64,000 nucleotides of DNA from Trichaptum fuscoviolaceum (GCA_910574455.1 CAJSYZ010000001.1:1227599-1291598), one strand, 5' to 3'; positions 43,567-56,120 are shown, counted from the stretch's first letter. Program-made: numbers and translations. The notes: generated by a model from the sequence alone, not told the origin.

Positions 43567-44955
43567 GTTGCAGGAAATGACCTGAAGTATCTCCAAGGGG
43601 AGTGGGATACATCCTATGAGCCTCTGAACACGCCGTCTTATAGATATCAGCACCTGTCCTAGACGCTCATGAGAGCCGCATGACGTGTTGTCGGCGGAGA
43701 AGCACAGGCAGACAAGTTTCTCTGAAGTTTAGCGAAGCAGTGCATGAACTGCGGAACAACAGAGTGCAGAGTGTCGTAATGATCGTCAAGTTGCACAGGA
43801 AGCCTGTGTAGCTGCGTGAAGGTTCTGGCTATTTAAATCGAGAGTCAGAGGTTGATAGGCTATCATTCTATCGATTGGGTGGCAGCGACCCAAATATTGA
43901 TCATGCCTTTTGGTCTGTGTCCTTAGAGTTGAAGGCGATTGGATTGTCTAAAGAGAGGTTTGAGATGAGCGTCTTTGGAGCAACCAGAGGCGATAGGGAA
44001 AGGTGGATGTCATCCTTTCGCGAGGAGCTATTGATCGGCGACGTCAACGACATTCGAAAACACGTACAAAGAGGGATTCCCGAGGCGGTTAGGACTCTCC
44101 GGCGCGGCCAAAGGGCTTGAAGTGACCAGAATGAAGAGACCGCCCAATACATGATTTACGGGTATGTTCTTCGTGAATCAGATCTCATCTTGCTAAAGAC
44201 TCGATTGGTGATTAAGCTAATCCAGCTTGGCGAGATGGGGGCTGATATTCACAGGGCAAATAGCTTGGATCGTATATTTGACGCCGTCTGCAAGGAACGG
44301 AGAGTTGGGTAGCTCGGACAGAGTCAGCCACATATTATACATGAAACTGGCTACAAACGACTATCAATGAGTGGCAAAAGAGCTTCCATGTTTATGAGGG
44401 CTTACCCATTGGCAAAGACGACACAGGATCAAATTGAATCTTTGGATCATTGATCCTCTAGACGTGTACTTAGCAGAGCTAGACTGCTGCACAACATATA
44501 CATAGTTCCTTGTCGACAGGTTTTCCAATGATCGGAAGAGACAAAAGAGGGCTAGTCTTTCAATGTGAAACACCTGCGGTAGGCCTCTTCCCTCCTCCAT
44601 TTAAGTAGGAATCATAAACGAAATCCCGTGCGAGTGAGCCGCTACTTCTTCGATACTGCGCACTCCCATACAATCCCGTGGCACTGCCAGTGCAAGCCGA
44701 CATCTCTATCACAGCCAAGAATGAGAGACAAGCATAACAGGAATTAGTGCTGCGGATGTTCCGCCGTGTATAAGAGAGGCGGTGTTTGCAGATGAAAGTG
44801 TGGCCAACCTTGTTTGGTAAACACGCGACGCGTGCTCGACAGCGGCGGGCGGTGTTGCTTTGCCCTCGCAAGGCGCGAGGGTCGTGAATTTCTTGGCCTC
44901 TACCCACCACTACCTTGTACACACGCAGCTAATCTCTTCACGAATAACGACCATC
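43567..44955. other. Intergenic, nothing firmly recognised
   Basis: An 80-codon plus-strand frame at 43875-44120 lacks an ATG at its beginning and has no recognised domain. No other gene, RNA or repeat is supported. Confidence 0.4.
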
Positions 44956-46351
44956 ATGCCAGTTTTGGAGGAATTTCAAGCGCGGGACTTCACCCAATTT
45001 TACCCAAGAGACTTCAGATCGCAAGTGACGCCAACACCGACGCAACGAACAACACTCATTGTAGCAGGAGTCTACATTATCGCTATAGCAATATTATGGT
45101 GCGTAGAGTATTCATCGCCTTTCCGTCGTTATCTGACTTGTGGTCCTATAGGCATGTTCCATACCTGAACTGGATCAGTGAGTTAATTACGCACGAGAAG
45201 TCTGTTTAGTTGAAATTAACCTGGGTCGCTGCAGTATATCCCTTCAAGTAAGTAACCTGCCAAGCGAGGAAGAGCTACTACTCATATTGTCTCATCGTAA
45301 GGCTTCTCACTGTTGGGTTTCATGAAGTAAGGTTTCATATTTGTTTTCGTGGCCACTTATTGAACGCTTCTATAGATGAGCCATGCTTTTATGGGCCTCC
45401 TCACATGCGCACACATAGAATCTGTTGAACTAGATCGTGAGTAGGATTTATGCAATGCCTTCGTTACAAACAGACTTACAATTTCCTCCTCGCGGAAAGC
45501 CGATGAGGGAGGTGCTACCAGAATGTCTGGAGGAATCCCCGCCTTGACTTTACCAGCAGGGTATCTTGGTTCCTCCTTCATAGGTGCCTGCCTCATAGCC
45601 TGTGGTTTCAACACCAATGCAAGCAAGATTGCAAGCCTCGCCCTAGCAGCCTTCTTCCTCTTCACTCTATGGTGGGCTCGAAGGAATATGCTGTGAGTAA
45701 AATCATCTTTTCGCCATGGTAATTAAACTGATCTTGGTATCAGTACTTGGATATTAGTGGCGGGAATGGCGGGCCTCATTGTAGCATTCTGGTTCATCGC
45801 TGGGGGTGTTGCCCTTCGCTTTCTCGTTCTCTTCATCGGCGTCATGTCTTGTTTATATGTCATTTGGGATGTCATCGGTATGTTGCCATACCATGAAAGT
45901 TGATCGATAATACTTAGCCTTAGGTACCATTCAGATGACACAATAGCTCGAAAAGTGAACTCGTCCGACGCCTCGGCTTTCGCTCATATTTGCGGATGCT
46001 GTCCTTCGCAAGGTTCGATCCTTGATTGCCATTATATCACATTGTTGAATCTAACCTCCTTGATAGTATGGGGCGTCTTCTGGCTCATAATTGCTTTCTG
46101 CTTTTTTGTTGCTGGTGTGCTGGTCGGCTTGGTAGCTTTCAAGGTACTTCATCCCTTGTTCTAATTCTCATGAAAAAAAATTAAACTGTCTATCATAGCA
46201 ATCGGAGGCGCAACAGAAGCAGGATGCATCTCATTTCCTTCCGGTACCTGGTTCAAAATCAGGGTCCATGCCATCATTCATGCCATCCTCGCCCCTCGTA
46301 TATTTTCTCTCTTCCATGTCGACCTTGTGTCTGATAATCCTTGGATTCTGA
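44956..46351 (+). CDS. M50B-like membrane metallopeptidase
   Basis: Ten exons (44956-45098, 45152-45177, 45235-45247, 45302-45326, 45376-45436, 45500-45692, 45744-45877, 45935-46012, 46067-46143, 46199-46351) join in frame to 300 aa. One exon is only 13 nt. The zinc motif HEMSH (HExxH, residues 68-72) is created by joining exons 4 and 5 (GFHE + MSHA). It is followed by ELDPDEGGATRMSGGIPALTLPAGYLG, typical of the fungal peptidase M50B-like family. There are about six hydrophobic segments. Family members are site-2-protease-like integral membrane enzymes; substrates are unknown. The last exon (soluble tail then SLLVYFLSS-type hydrophobic end) is less certain than the rest. Confidence 0.85.
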
Positions 46352-46590
46352 TTGGATTCCTTATTATTGTGGTTCTTAACTGATGTTAGACTTCCATTAT
46401 GGCTCATTCACCATTGACGACTTTGAATGTATTCTATGCTGAACTGGACTTTTTGAGATAGTAATGTACTTATAGAGACGATAGGCTGCTCTTGTATACT
46501 ACGTTGATGCAGGACACCAAAAATGAAGAGATCGATCAGCGGCACATGCCGGCCTGGCACGAGGGGAAAAAGAATTTTATCTTCGAGCTA

Positions 46591-46988
46591 CAGCATATTC
46601 AGAAAAGGATGACAGTGCGCCACTTTTTTGCGTTTTTTCTACCCGACCCTGATTGCCTTCTGGGGAAGCTCGGACGTACCCGGACAATATTCTCATCTGT
46701 GTGAACTGAGTGCCGGTGACCTTGCCGGACCCTTGTTGCTCAAAAGTTGTTTGTGACTGGAAACCGTTGGCCTTCCACAAGTCCAGCTGTTACACTGTCT
46801 TGACCTAAGATACTAAACTCTAGGCTATGCACTAGTATAGCAAAATTAGTATAATTGTGAGAGCCTCAGCAAACAGCATATACAATTATAGGACTTTCCT
46901 AGCACGTGAGCTTCTTTATAAGGCAACCAGGGTCGGGTAAAAAAAAAGCGCAAAAGTGGCGCACTGTCATCCTTTTCTGAATATGCTG
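46591..46988. mobile_element. 398-bp MITE, Tc1/mariner type (TA target site)
   Basis: The first about 68 bp (from CAGCATATTCAGAAAAGGATG) are repeated inverted at the end (CATCCTTTTCTGAATATGCTG) with few mismatches. TA lies directly outside both ends (46589-46590 and 46989-46990), the target-site duplication of Tc1/mariner elements. The 260-bp centre has no coding capacity. It sits between the converging M50B-like and F-box genes. Confidence 0.9.
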
Positions 46989-47056
46989 TAATCGCCCTGG
47001 AATAATTTGCATTTCATTACAGATCCGACTGCCAGCCTCACCCGTTAAATACTAGA

Positions 47057-48592
47057 TTACGGGCCGAGCTTCAAGTTTGCCGACAGATCTCTTACTACCC
47101 CCATAAGTAGAAGGAAAACAAAACAAGGAAGACATAAAAAATGCAAGGAAAGGATGGACAAAGTAAGCAAAAGTGACCAGGAGAACCTCGGTGAGAATTT
47201 GCTGCCCTTTACTCTCGACGGGAGTAAGGGAACAAACTCTGCACCCCTTAAGATACTCTTCCCATTCGGGCCTTCTAGTCGGACGCGGCAATTATCGAGG
47301 GATAGATCAGCGACGAGAGATTCAAGTGATGGAAGATGGTCGCGCAGTAGATAATCGGCAGTGCGCCGGTCCAATACACGAATCACTTGGATGGTGCCAG
47401 TCTGTCGCACAATGTCCCTTAAACCTCTGCACAAAGAGTTCAGCTGCCTGCGTTTACAGCGGTGTCTATTGCTCGCGAAGCGCAGTCCAATATTCGTGAC
47501 GGAAGGGAAGCCAGTCAATCTATCGGGATTTAGGATGTTGAAATCGCTGAGATTGATGATTACAGAACGAAGAGAAGGGCACATTCGTGCCGCATCGGAC
47601 AGAAGTACGCGCTCCGTAACATGCGATTCTACCTCGGAAAAGTCGAGCTCCAGTGTCTCTAGTCTTGGCCCTGTTGTGGACAGAGCGGGGTACATTTGTG
47701 ATGCAGGGACGTAGCTGCGGCAAATCAGGTGTCTGAGAGAGTGCATCGACGTATACAGTGAAATATATTTGCCATCAACGCCACGGTTATCCACGTAAGA
47801 ATCCATATCCCAAAGTTGAATCGGAAGCTTCGCAGAGTTGTCGTTCAAAGTATAGCCCTCTATAATAGGTTCGAATGTTCTGCCGTGAAGTTGCCTCAAA
47901 CCAGGGTTGTTCCCGATCATATCGTGAAGCATATCCACTCGTCCCAAATACAGAGTTTGAGAGATGTCGATAACCTTGAGATTTCGAGATTTCGATGATG
48001 AAGGGAGGGTAACAGGAGAGTATTGAGTAGCATGACCAGCTGAAAGCAAGCCCTTTCCTCTCAAGACGAATATTTCAAGGTTATACAACAAGTCGGACGG
48101 CCAATCGAGCTCCTTCGGAACGACTTCAGAAAACATGATATCCACTCGCTTTACCCAGTGTCCAAGCGATATGTGCTCCGTGGGTCGATGTGAATAGCCT
48201 GTATTGGAAGCTGTTGCTGAAGCTTCAATCGTTCTGCACAGTGCTGTGAACGCCTGATGACTGCGGACAAGCACTGCTTCGTATAGAAACGGCGTCGCAA
48301 GCGCATTCCAATACCAACACACCCGTGTCAGGCCGTTCTTTGTTGATAGCGCGTGTAGTAGATCTTTCTGTATCTGGTCCTGTGAAGGAGGTGTCGGATT
48401 GGTGAAATAGTCAGGGAGATCAGTGTTCAACGCGAAAGGGACCCAGGTCGCCCAGCGCAGTATGCTTCGCCAAATTTCCACGGGAAACGCATGATGGGTG
48501 ACTTCCATGTAGTAAGGCAACGGTATCGTGCAGAGGTTCAAAGTGATGGGAAGGAAGGACATCAAGCGCAAGTCAAACAAGGACATTGTCAT
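47057..48592 (-). CDS. F-box protein with LRR-like region and hydrophobic C-terminus
   Basis: A single-exon frame of 511 aa. An F-box-like segment (FPVEIWRSILRWATWVPFAL, about residues 36-55) is followed by a VCWYWNALATPFLYEAV motif, typical of agaricomycete F-box proteins. After it come irregular leucine-rich stretches (LETLELDF, LESLVADL). F-box proteins link Skp1-Cullin ubiquitin ligases to substrates. Unusually, the last 42 residues contain a strong hydrophobic stretch (about residues 471-500, SWSLLLTLSILSL...LLLMGVV), as if membrane-anchored. An unspliced terminal intron could also explain it. ATG codons lie at 48592 and 48586. Confidence 0.75.
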   Translation of the reverse strand: MTMSLFDLRLMSFLPITLNLCTIPLPYYMEVTHHAFPVEIWRSILRWATWVPFALNTDLPDYFTNPTPPSQDQIQKDLLHALSTKNGLTRVCWYWNALATPFLYEAVLVRSHQAFTALCRTIEASATASNTGYSHRPTEHISLGHWVKRVDIMFSEVVPKELDWPSDLLYNLEIFVLRGKGLLSAGHATQYSPVTLPSSSKSRNLKVIDISQTLYLGRVDMLHDMIGNNPGLRQLHGRTFEPIIEGYTLNDNSAKLPIQLWDMDSYVDNRGVDGKYISLYTSMHSLRHLICRSYVPASQMYPALSTTGPRLETLELDFSEVESHVTERVLLSDAARMCPSLRSVIINLSDFNILNPDRLTGFPSVTNIGLRFASNRHRCKRRQLNSLCRGLRDIVRQTGTIQVIRVLDRRTADYLLRDHLPSLESLVADLSLDNCRVRLEGPNGKSILRGAEFVPLLPSRVKGSKFSPRFSWSLLLTLSILSLHFLCLPCFVFLLLMGVVRDLSANLKLGP

Positions 48593-49034
48593 TGTGACAC
48601 TCAGGCTTTAGGTAAGTATCACTCTTCTTCGACAAACGTTCTGTGTCTATTTCATAGAATTCTGCATAATGACTCTACACATGTTGATACAAATACACAT
48701 TGACTACAACGATAAGGTAAGGCCGTAAAGGTATGTATAATGTAAAAGATGAGATGTACAAAGTCTGTAATATATCCGAAACTACAATGTCCTACATAAC
48801 AGCATGATAGCAGCGACAACACGAGCTCGACCAGAACAAGAAAGGAAAAGATACCAGAGCGACCTACATAAGAGACGAATATCAGTATGGCAGACTCAGA
48901 TGAAGGAATAGAAGATCGAATCAGATAAAAAGGCAATATACATTTGTCCTCGTATCCCGAAGGATCGGTACAGGTCTGAGATGATAAATCATCATAGAAG
49001 AGAGCTCAGCTCGTTCATATAAAGCTCACCTTAA
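48593..49034. other. Intergenic, nothing recognised
   Basis: This is upstream of the F-box gene and downstream of the calcipressin gene. No gene is supported. Confidence 0.4.
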
Positions 49035-49871
49035 TTAGACTGAAGTCGGCATAGGCGGGCGCATAGTCGGCATAGGTACAAAACGCTCCTGACTTAATGG
49101 TGATCCATAGAACCACCCTTCTCCTTGGTCCATTGGATCATCGTCGTCAACCGTCTTGCTCCAATCTTCATCACCACAATCTTCAACATAAACTCCTACA
49201 CCTGGCCCTTCTTCAGGTTCGATGAGAACAGACACTGATGGTCCGACAGATGATGAGCCCTCGACATGAGAGAACTGAAGTCTCCTCAGAGCTATAATGA
49301 GATCCTCAGCAAGTGGCGCGTTGTTCGGGGGCTCTTCACGAATAGGCTCCCATCCTACAGGTGGCGAACCTGGAGGAGAGATGAGGAAGTTCTTCTCCAC
49401 TTTCGGTGGCATAAGGTGATTCGAAGAAAGTTTTGGAACATGCGAATGTGAAGGTGAGGTAGGTGACGATGAACGAGATGAGGAAGCAAGAGGTGTTGGA
49501 TCCGCTCGATATACGCGTAAAATAGTTTCGGGACTGGGGATGTTTACTTAGCATACTCCTTTTAAAACAAATTTAGTAAGACGGACAAACCTTTCTGTCG
49601 TCTCGTCAAACCGTAGCCCATCCGATCCCAACTTCGCGCTCTCCGCGTCGTCTTCGTTATAGTACACCAGTATTACTCGTGCAAAAGCGCGTATCGGTGC
49701 CCACGCGTATATCTCTCCATACAAAGTGAAATGGGAACGTAACGCGTCGAGGACAACAGGATGGAAAAATGCGGGTGGTAGCCCAGTAACAACCAGTGAG
49801 TTCGTTCGTTGTATCGAAGGGACTAGAGGGGGCGTAGGGGGCACAGAAATGGAAAGGGAAGGGGCCGACAT
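49035..49871 (-). CDS. RCN1: Calcipressin (calcineurin regulator)
   Basis: Exons 49871-49591 and 49533-49035 give 259 aa. Residues about 23-93 form the RRM-like N-terminal domain (TNSLVVTGLPPAFFHPVVLDAL..., ILVYYNEDDAESAK). Residues 143-155 carry the family signature FLISPPGSPPVGW, which contacts calcineurin. The tail is acidic. Calcipressins bind the phosphatase calcineurin and tune calcium signalling in the cytoplasm. The 57-nt intron (GTTTGT...CCCAG) keeps the frame into SPETILRVYRADPTPL, which is typical of the family. Confidence 0.9.
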
Positions 49872-50987
49872 GATTAAGGATTTTTTTCGTCGATGTCGTG
49901 GTCGTGAGTGGAGGAAAGGGCAGACGATGGGTGTCCTTTCAGAAGTCGTCTCAGATTATATATTTTTTCACTTCATCCACTCACGTGACCACTTCACAGC
50001 CACACCTTAGCCTGGCACAGCACTGCTCGTAGTCACTCTTCATCCTACCGTCATCGCCTCATACATAAATCACCAACACAAAGGCCCGACAGAGGGTCCA
50101 ACAAGAGTCCTTACTCCGGTTTTGCTGTGCAAACGTTTCTGCTATACTATTTAAAACTTGGCCCCGTCTCAGCGCCTCCTTGTGATCATGCCTGCGCCAG
50201 TGCTAGAGACATACACATATGTAGTTTTCGTGCTTGGCTTGGTGACTTGGAAAACACACGTTGAACTCTCATCATGTGGTACGAAGAAACTCAGAAAACA
50301 TATGCATCAGCTAAGCCCTTTACTGCGGAATAAGGTGAGTAGTTTCCAATCAAACAAGCCAAGATGTATCAGATTGAGATATAAAACTCACATGCTAATA
50401 GTGAGGGCTGTGCGCTTCCGATCTCTCGCTAGAAACGAAGAGCTGCGGATTCTGTGAAATTCAGACTTAATGTAACACCTGTTGACAATGATATTCAAGG
50501 CCAAATTCGCCCAGCCCTATCCCTTTGCTAATAGTTGAGTACGCTAGCATACCCTGCAAGCTCGGCTAAGCTGTAATAGCACTGTCATATGTGGGCTGTA
50601 AACTCTCGTCTGTCATTGGCTAAGTTGTCTTCAGGTAGGCACAAGAACTTGAGTTGGACTGGCGGTTTGACGTTAATTCTGGATCATGCAAAAATTGCAT
50701 GGCTGTACATCATAAAGCATATATGGATCTGTTCAGGACCTCAATTGTAATCACCCCCTTTTTAGTCCCAAACTAAATGATAGTTATTGAGGTCTCCGCT
50801 GTATTGCGTTTACAGAGCGCAAACCTCTTACTGAATGCAACAATTAAATTGATAAGAAGTAAAAGGCTAATATAGGGAGGGTTTAGGTTGAAGTTGCGTC
50901 GGAGCTTGTATCTATTCGGCCTTCGCCGAAGGACCGAAAGTGAATGGTGGATGGTCGCTGTTGGAACAGCCTCTGCCTGTTCCCTTC
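49872..50987. other. Intergenic region between divergent genes, nothing recognised
   Basis: A plus-strand frame from an ATG at 50188 (MPAPVLETYTYVVFVLGLVTW...) is about 50 codons long before a possible donor at 50336, and has no recognised family. The rest shows only the presumed promoters of the calcipressin and CWC22 genes. Confidence 0.4.
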
Positions 50988-53742
50988 ATGTCAACTGCAG
51001 CAACATTACCGCCGGTCTCTGATATACCCTCAGGACACTATGGCAATAAAAGGAAGAGGTGTGTGCTTCCACTGCACTTTGTGTTACAATGGTGTTGAAA
51101 TCATGTTATAGGTCACGTTCTCGTTCTCCAACACAGGCGATAGCACCACCTCTAACTCGTCGAAGGTCGATATCACCCTCTGAGAAGACAAGAACAGAGA
51201 CACCAAGGGTTGAAGATGTGGACCCTGTGCGAAAGCGTGAACGGGAACGTCAGTTAGCAGTACGCTTGGCGGAACAGGAATTGGAAGGGAAGGACAAGGA
51301 GAAAGAGAAGACGGACAAGGAGTTCGACGCGAAGGCAGAATTTTCCAAACTCGTCTCCTCGCGCTCAGGTGGCGTTTACGTACCACCTGCGCGTCTTCGT
51401 GCCCTGCAAGCTGAGGCAGCGGCGAAAGACAAGGCCAGTGCCGAGTACCAGAGACTATCCTGGGATGCGTTGCGCAAGTCTATTACTGGTATCATCAACA
51501 AAGTCAACATAGCGAACATAAAGGAAGTGGTCCCAGAACTCTTCTCGGAAAATCTTGTTCGTGGTCGCGGGCTGTTTGCTCGGGGTATCATGAAGGCACA
51601 AGCGGCCAGTCTGCCATTTACTCCGGTTTATGCCGCATTAGTTGCGATTATCAATACGAAGTTGCCACAGGTAGGAGAACTAGTGCTAACAAGGCTTGTA
51701 AGTCAATTTCGGCGAGCCTTTAAACGAAACGACAAAGTATGTTTTCCACTTGTTCTTACTTGCAGTTAAACTGAGAATACTTCAGATTGTGTGTCACTCA
51801 GCAACGACATTCATCGCCCACCTAGTCAACCAGGCAGTGTCCCACGAACTCATTGCGCTTCAAATTCTTGTCCTCCTTCTTGAACGTCCAACAGATGATT
51901 CCATTGAAATTGCCGTTGGATTCATGCGCGAAGTCGGTGCGTATCTCGCGGAGAACTCGCCCAAGGCGAATGCCTCAGTGTACGAGCGGTTCCGTGCGGT
52001 TCTCAACGAAGGAACAATTAGTCAGCGTGTTCAGTACATGATCGAGGTGCTCATGCAAGTTCGGAAGGACAAATACAAGGACAACCCTATAATTCCTGAA
52101 GGGTTAGACTTGGTCTTGGAAGAGGAACAAATCACGCACCAGATTGGATTGGACGATGAGCTGCAAGTACAGGAAGGCCTCAGTAAGCTAGATGTCCTTA
52201 GTCATCTGATTATTGGTATTGATTTATGTCTCGTTTAGATATCTTCAAGTTTGATTCAAATTATATCGAAAACGAGGAGAAATATAAGGAAATCAAGGCT
52301 GAGATTCTTGGCGAGGACTCCTCTGACGAAGACTCAGATGAGAGCGAGGACAGCGAGGAGGAGGAAGAAAAGGTGGAGGATAAGGAAGGAATAGAAGATA
52401 AGACTTCAACGAACCTGGTCAATCTTCGCCGAACCATCTACCTCACGATCATGAACGCCTTGAATTATGAGGAGGCGGTACATAAGCTGTTGAAAGTTCA
52501 GATTGAGGAGGGAGAAGAGGTATGTATCTCTGACAGCGCACAGCAAGGTCAAACGGTGCTAACATATAACTCAAAGATCGAACTCATAAAAATGGTCATC
52601 GAGTGCTGCTCTCAAGAAAGGACGTACTCCAAATTCTATGGCCTCATCGGGGAGCGCTTCAGTAAACTCAACCGCGTTTGGACCGATGCTCTTGAAGAGT
52701 CCTTCCGGGAATATTATGATACTATTCACCGATACGAGACGAACAGACTGCGGAATATTTCGCGGTTCTTCGGCCATATGCTCGCAACTGACGCTATATC
52801 ATGGAGTGTGCTCAGTGTAATCAAAATGAACGAGGACGACACGACGAGCAGCAGTCGCATCTTCGTTAAGATCATGTTTGGCGAGATAGTGGAAGCAATG
52901 GGTCTGAAAACGGTTGCTGAACGCTTTAAGGACCCAGAAGTGAAGCGATATTGTGAAGGAATGTTCCCATTGGACAACCCGAAAAATACCCGTTTCTCCA
53001 TCAATTACTTCACAAGTATCGGCATGGGTATCGTCACAGAGGAGATGCGCGAGCATCTGAAGGTGAGCGGCTTGCTGTGCTCCGTCGAAGAATAGATGCT
53101 TACTATTAATCCCAGAATGCACCACGTTTGATCATGGAACAACGCCGTGCTTTACTCGAGGAGGAATCCTCAGAGTCTGATTCCGACCCTGATTCGTCTG
53201 ACTCAGACTCGGATTCTGATGATTCGGATTCGTCGTCGGATTCAGATGCTAGCGAGTCGTCTCGTGACTCGCGCCGTCGTTCTCCGCGTCGTCGTGATGA
53301 TCACCGTGGCCGAGGCAGGGATGAATCCCGCTCACGCTCACCGCCGCGGCGGGAGCCAACGCGTCATCGTGACCGCTCGCCTTCGCGCACCCCGCCGCCT
53401 CGTCTGAAAGATGAGAGGGATAGAGACAGAGTTCGAAATTACTCGCCCAACGGACGACACCGTGATCGTAGTCCGCCACGAACTCCTCCAACGCCACCAC
53501 CGCGCCGGGATGACCGCAACGGGTACAGTCGTAGACCTAGGGACGATTCACCACCACCTTACAGACAGGATAGGAATAGTTACAGACGTTCGCCACCAGC
53601 GTACGAACGAGACCGTCCTCCGCATGTAGATAGGTCCCCTGTTCCTCCCAGAAGACGGGAGAGATCTAACTCGCGAGATCGTATGCGGGATAGAGATGTA
53701 TATAGAGCGCGGGACGAAGGGCGAAGGGAGAGGCCGAGGTAG
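50988..53742 (+). CDS. CWC22: Pre-mRNA splicing factor Cwc22
   Basis: Six exons (50988-51058, 51112-51736, 51786-52182, 52239-52519, 52577-53062, 53116-53742) give 828 aa. A MIF4G domain lies at about residues 140-325 ([13 protein letters not shown]..., FIAHLVNQ..., [13 protein letters not shown]..., VQYMIEVL). An MA3 domain is at about 430-540 ([43 protein letters not shown]). The tail from about residue 624 is a Ser/Asp tract followed by a long RS/RD/PP-rich region. Cwc22 is a spliceosome component that recruits eIF4A3 to the exon-junction complex. The start at 50988 gives a short basic leader before the first intron. All junctions keep the frame, and the sequence is close to the family consensus. 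Confidence 0.95.
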
Positions 53743-53995
53743 AGCAATGATGTGTGTGGCAGACGATCTATGGCATGTTTTTACTCTCCTTGTCGCATGT
53801 AGTTTTTTAAAAGCTGGTTTACAGCGCGTAATGGAATGATAACATTAGTGAAGAAATAGTGAAAGAGATCTTGATTTCTTAATATTTGGATCGTTCCCGT
53901 ACGGGGTACAATTCGTGGTTTCCTACCGTCACTATACTAATAGCATGTCTATTCTAGCAATAAGTTATATAGCAGTTTCCTATGAACATATATCA

Positions 53996-55713
53996 TCAGT
54001 AGACAAAGTGATAAGTCAAGTACGCCATTACAGAAATCACAATCGCCAAGATTATGTCCGTAGCAAGACTAAACGCGCGCACAGGGCCCATGTTGGTTGC
54101 GCTCCAGAGTGCATCTTCTATGCCTTCCGCCATCGCCTGCATCCCAAATTCAGCTCTTGCGCGTGTTTTTGCACGAACGCTTATGCTCTTCCTCTCCATT
54201 GCGTCCATTCTGATTATTTCCTCCAGTCCCTTAGCCCACTCCTCCGGAAGTGGTCTCACCAACCACCCAGTGCGCTCGTCCGGCGGAGATGCAATGACCG
54301 TTTCCGTAGGTCCCCCGCTATCGCATGCGATTACAGGCAGGCCGCACGCCATCGCCTCAACAGGTACGATACCGAAGTGCTCGTTTGCAGGTGTATAAAG
54401 TAGTGCAAGCGTGGAAGGTGCAGTGAGAAGCGCGGTGCGTTGCTCGGTCGAGAAGTTCAGAATAAAGAGTACGTCCGCTTCGGAGGATGTAGGTGATGTG
54501 GGTAAAGATACGTTGGTTAGGATTTCAGGTGAATCTGACAAGATCCAGTATGATAATTTTTGTGTGTTGGCCAGTTGAATCAATTCCTTCAGAGTCTCGA
54601 TGTTGTCTTGTAGCCTCGGGTCATACCCACCTAGACTAACGTCAATATCGTTGTTGTCACGATGAAAGGAATAATTTACCGGCAAGGACGAGTCGCAAGG
54701 GTTCATCTAATTGTGAAACCGAAAGGCTGTTCTGGATCAGTGCGAAAGCCTTCAAGGCGAGCGCTGCATTCTTTTTCTTTTCGAATCGATTTAGCGAAAG
54801 TAAGGTCGGACGCTCCCTATCCTTTTTCATATAAGCCAGATAAAAGAGGCTTCGGGTGACGGGGACGTACGAAATTACATTGTATACTCCAGGATTATCC
54901 AAGCTGACTGTTTGCTCATAAGCTGAGAAATTGATGCCAGGGTACACAACACGCGGTGTGCGAGGTATAGAGAAGTAAGAGTTAAAGACGCCAGCAGTAA
55001 ATTTAGAGTTTGCGAGTAAGACATCTGCTTGTGCTGTGAAAAGAGGATCAGCTGGGAATCAGGTATGCGTTATGGACTGACACGCACCTGTTGTCTTCTC
55101 TTCCAGGAAGTCCATAGGCATCCTGTATAATCTCTTCAAAATACTTTTCTTCTTCAATTCGACTTTTCCTCCGACAAACTCCCCATCCGCTAACAGCTTA
55201 TCCGGGAAATGGCAATAGAAGACTACCCTTCGTTTCGCAAACACACGTAGGAACGGAATGCAAGTTGACAGTTGGTCAACAAAGTACACGTCATATTCGG
55301 CCGCGTTCGTGAGTAGAAGGAACAAAGTCAGGTATAACTGTCGGAGGTGCGCGAATAAGATATGGAATTTGCCCTTGATCGACCGCGGAAAGGGAGATTT
55401 GATATGGTGGACACGCAGAGTTCCTGCGACAAAGCTCAAGCCTTAGATTTAGCATGGAATAGCAGAATAGACGACGCACCGTCTCTCGTCTCCTCAAAGC
55501 AGTGTTTTGGGTCGTGATGAGATGTGTAGATATCCACCGAATGAGCTAGATTCTGTAGTCCCAGAGCAGCATCGACAACCAGTCTCTCTGCGCCGCCTTT
55601 GAATAGCAAGTGAATAGTTCAGAACCGTGACAATAGGCATGCTGGCTGCTTTTCTTACCAATGCCAAGGTCAGGATGTATGAACGCAACCTTCAGTTTCC
55701 TTGGTTCGCTCAT
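53996..55713 (-). CDS. ALG2: Alpha-1,3/1,6-mannosyltransferase Alg2
   Basis: Exons 55713-55659, 55596-55480, 55423-55088, 55033-54680 and 54630-53996 give 498 aa. The N-terminus [23 protein letters not shown] and the C-terminal [27 protein letters not shown] (with the EX7E pair) mark a family-4 GT-B glycosyltransferase. The Alg2 sequences [14 protein letters not shown] and [14 protein letters not shown] are diagnostic. Alg2 adds the second and third mannoses to dolichol-linked oligosaccharide on the cytosolic ER face. A C-terminal hydrophobic helix is at about 477-498. A 66-nt stretch after LDNPG (GTATAC...AAAAAG) could be a further in-frame intron; removing it gives 476 aa. Confidence 0.95.
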
Positions 55714-56120
55714 GGTCTGCTACTATGTTTTGTGCATTCACTGTGATAAAAGCCAATATGGTTCCGGTTGAGAAAGAGCTTGTGATGGCAATAGACGTGT
55801 ACTAACATCGACATCTAAAATTTGACTACTACTAGTAACACTGGCACTTCTAAATATAGAATGTATCAAACGCCTTCGTCTGGCTTCGCGTGTCCTGAAG
55901 TGCAACTAAAAAAACAGCAGGTACATGACGCTCTGAGTAAACTTGTCAGAATATCCCTATATACCCATGAGTTCAGGACGCCAAATTTTTCGATGCTGTT
56001 CCAACAAGTCAAGTCTCTAGACGACTCATTTAATCTCGTCTACTTTGTCTTTGTCTGTCCTGGGTGAGGATCCGCCATAAATGGGGTTGGCAATATAGTA
56101 CCTGAGCGGCTTTGGCTTGG
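55714..56120. other. Intergenic, nothing recognised
   Basis: An 81-codon plus-strand frame at 55822-56067 has no recognised domain; this is the upstream region of ALG2 and the 3' flank of the dynactin-like gene. Confidence 0.4.

Noticed and set aside
43875..44120. 80-codon plus-strand frame near 44 kb
   Set aside because: It has no ATG at its beginning, no splice partner and no recognised domain.
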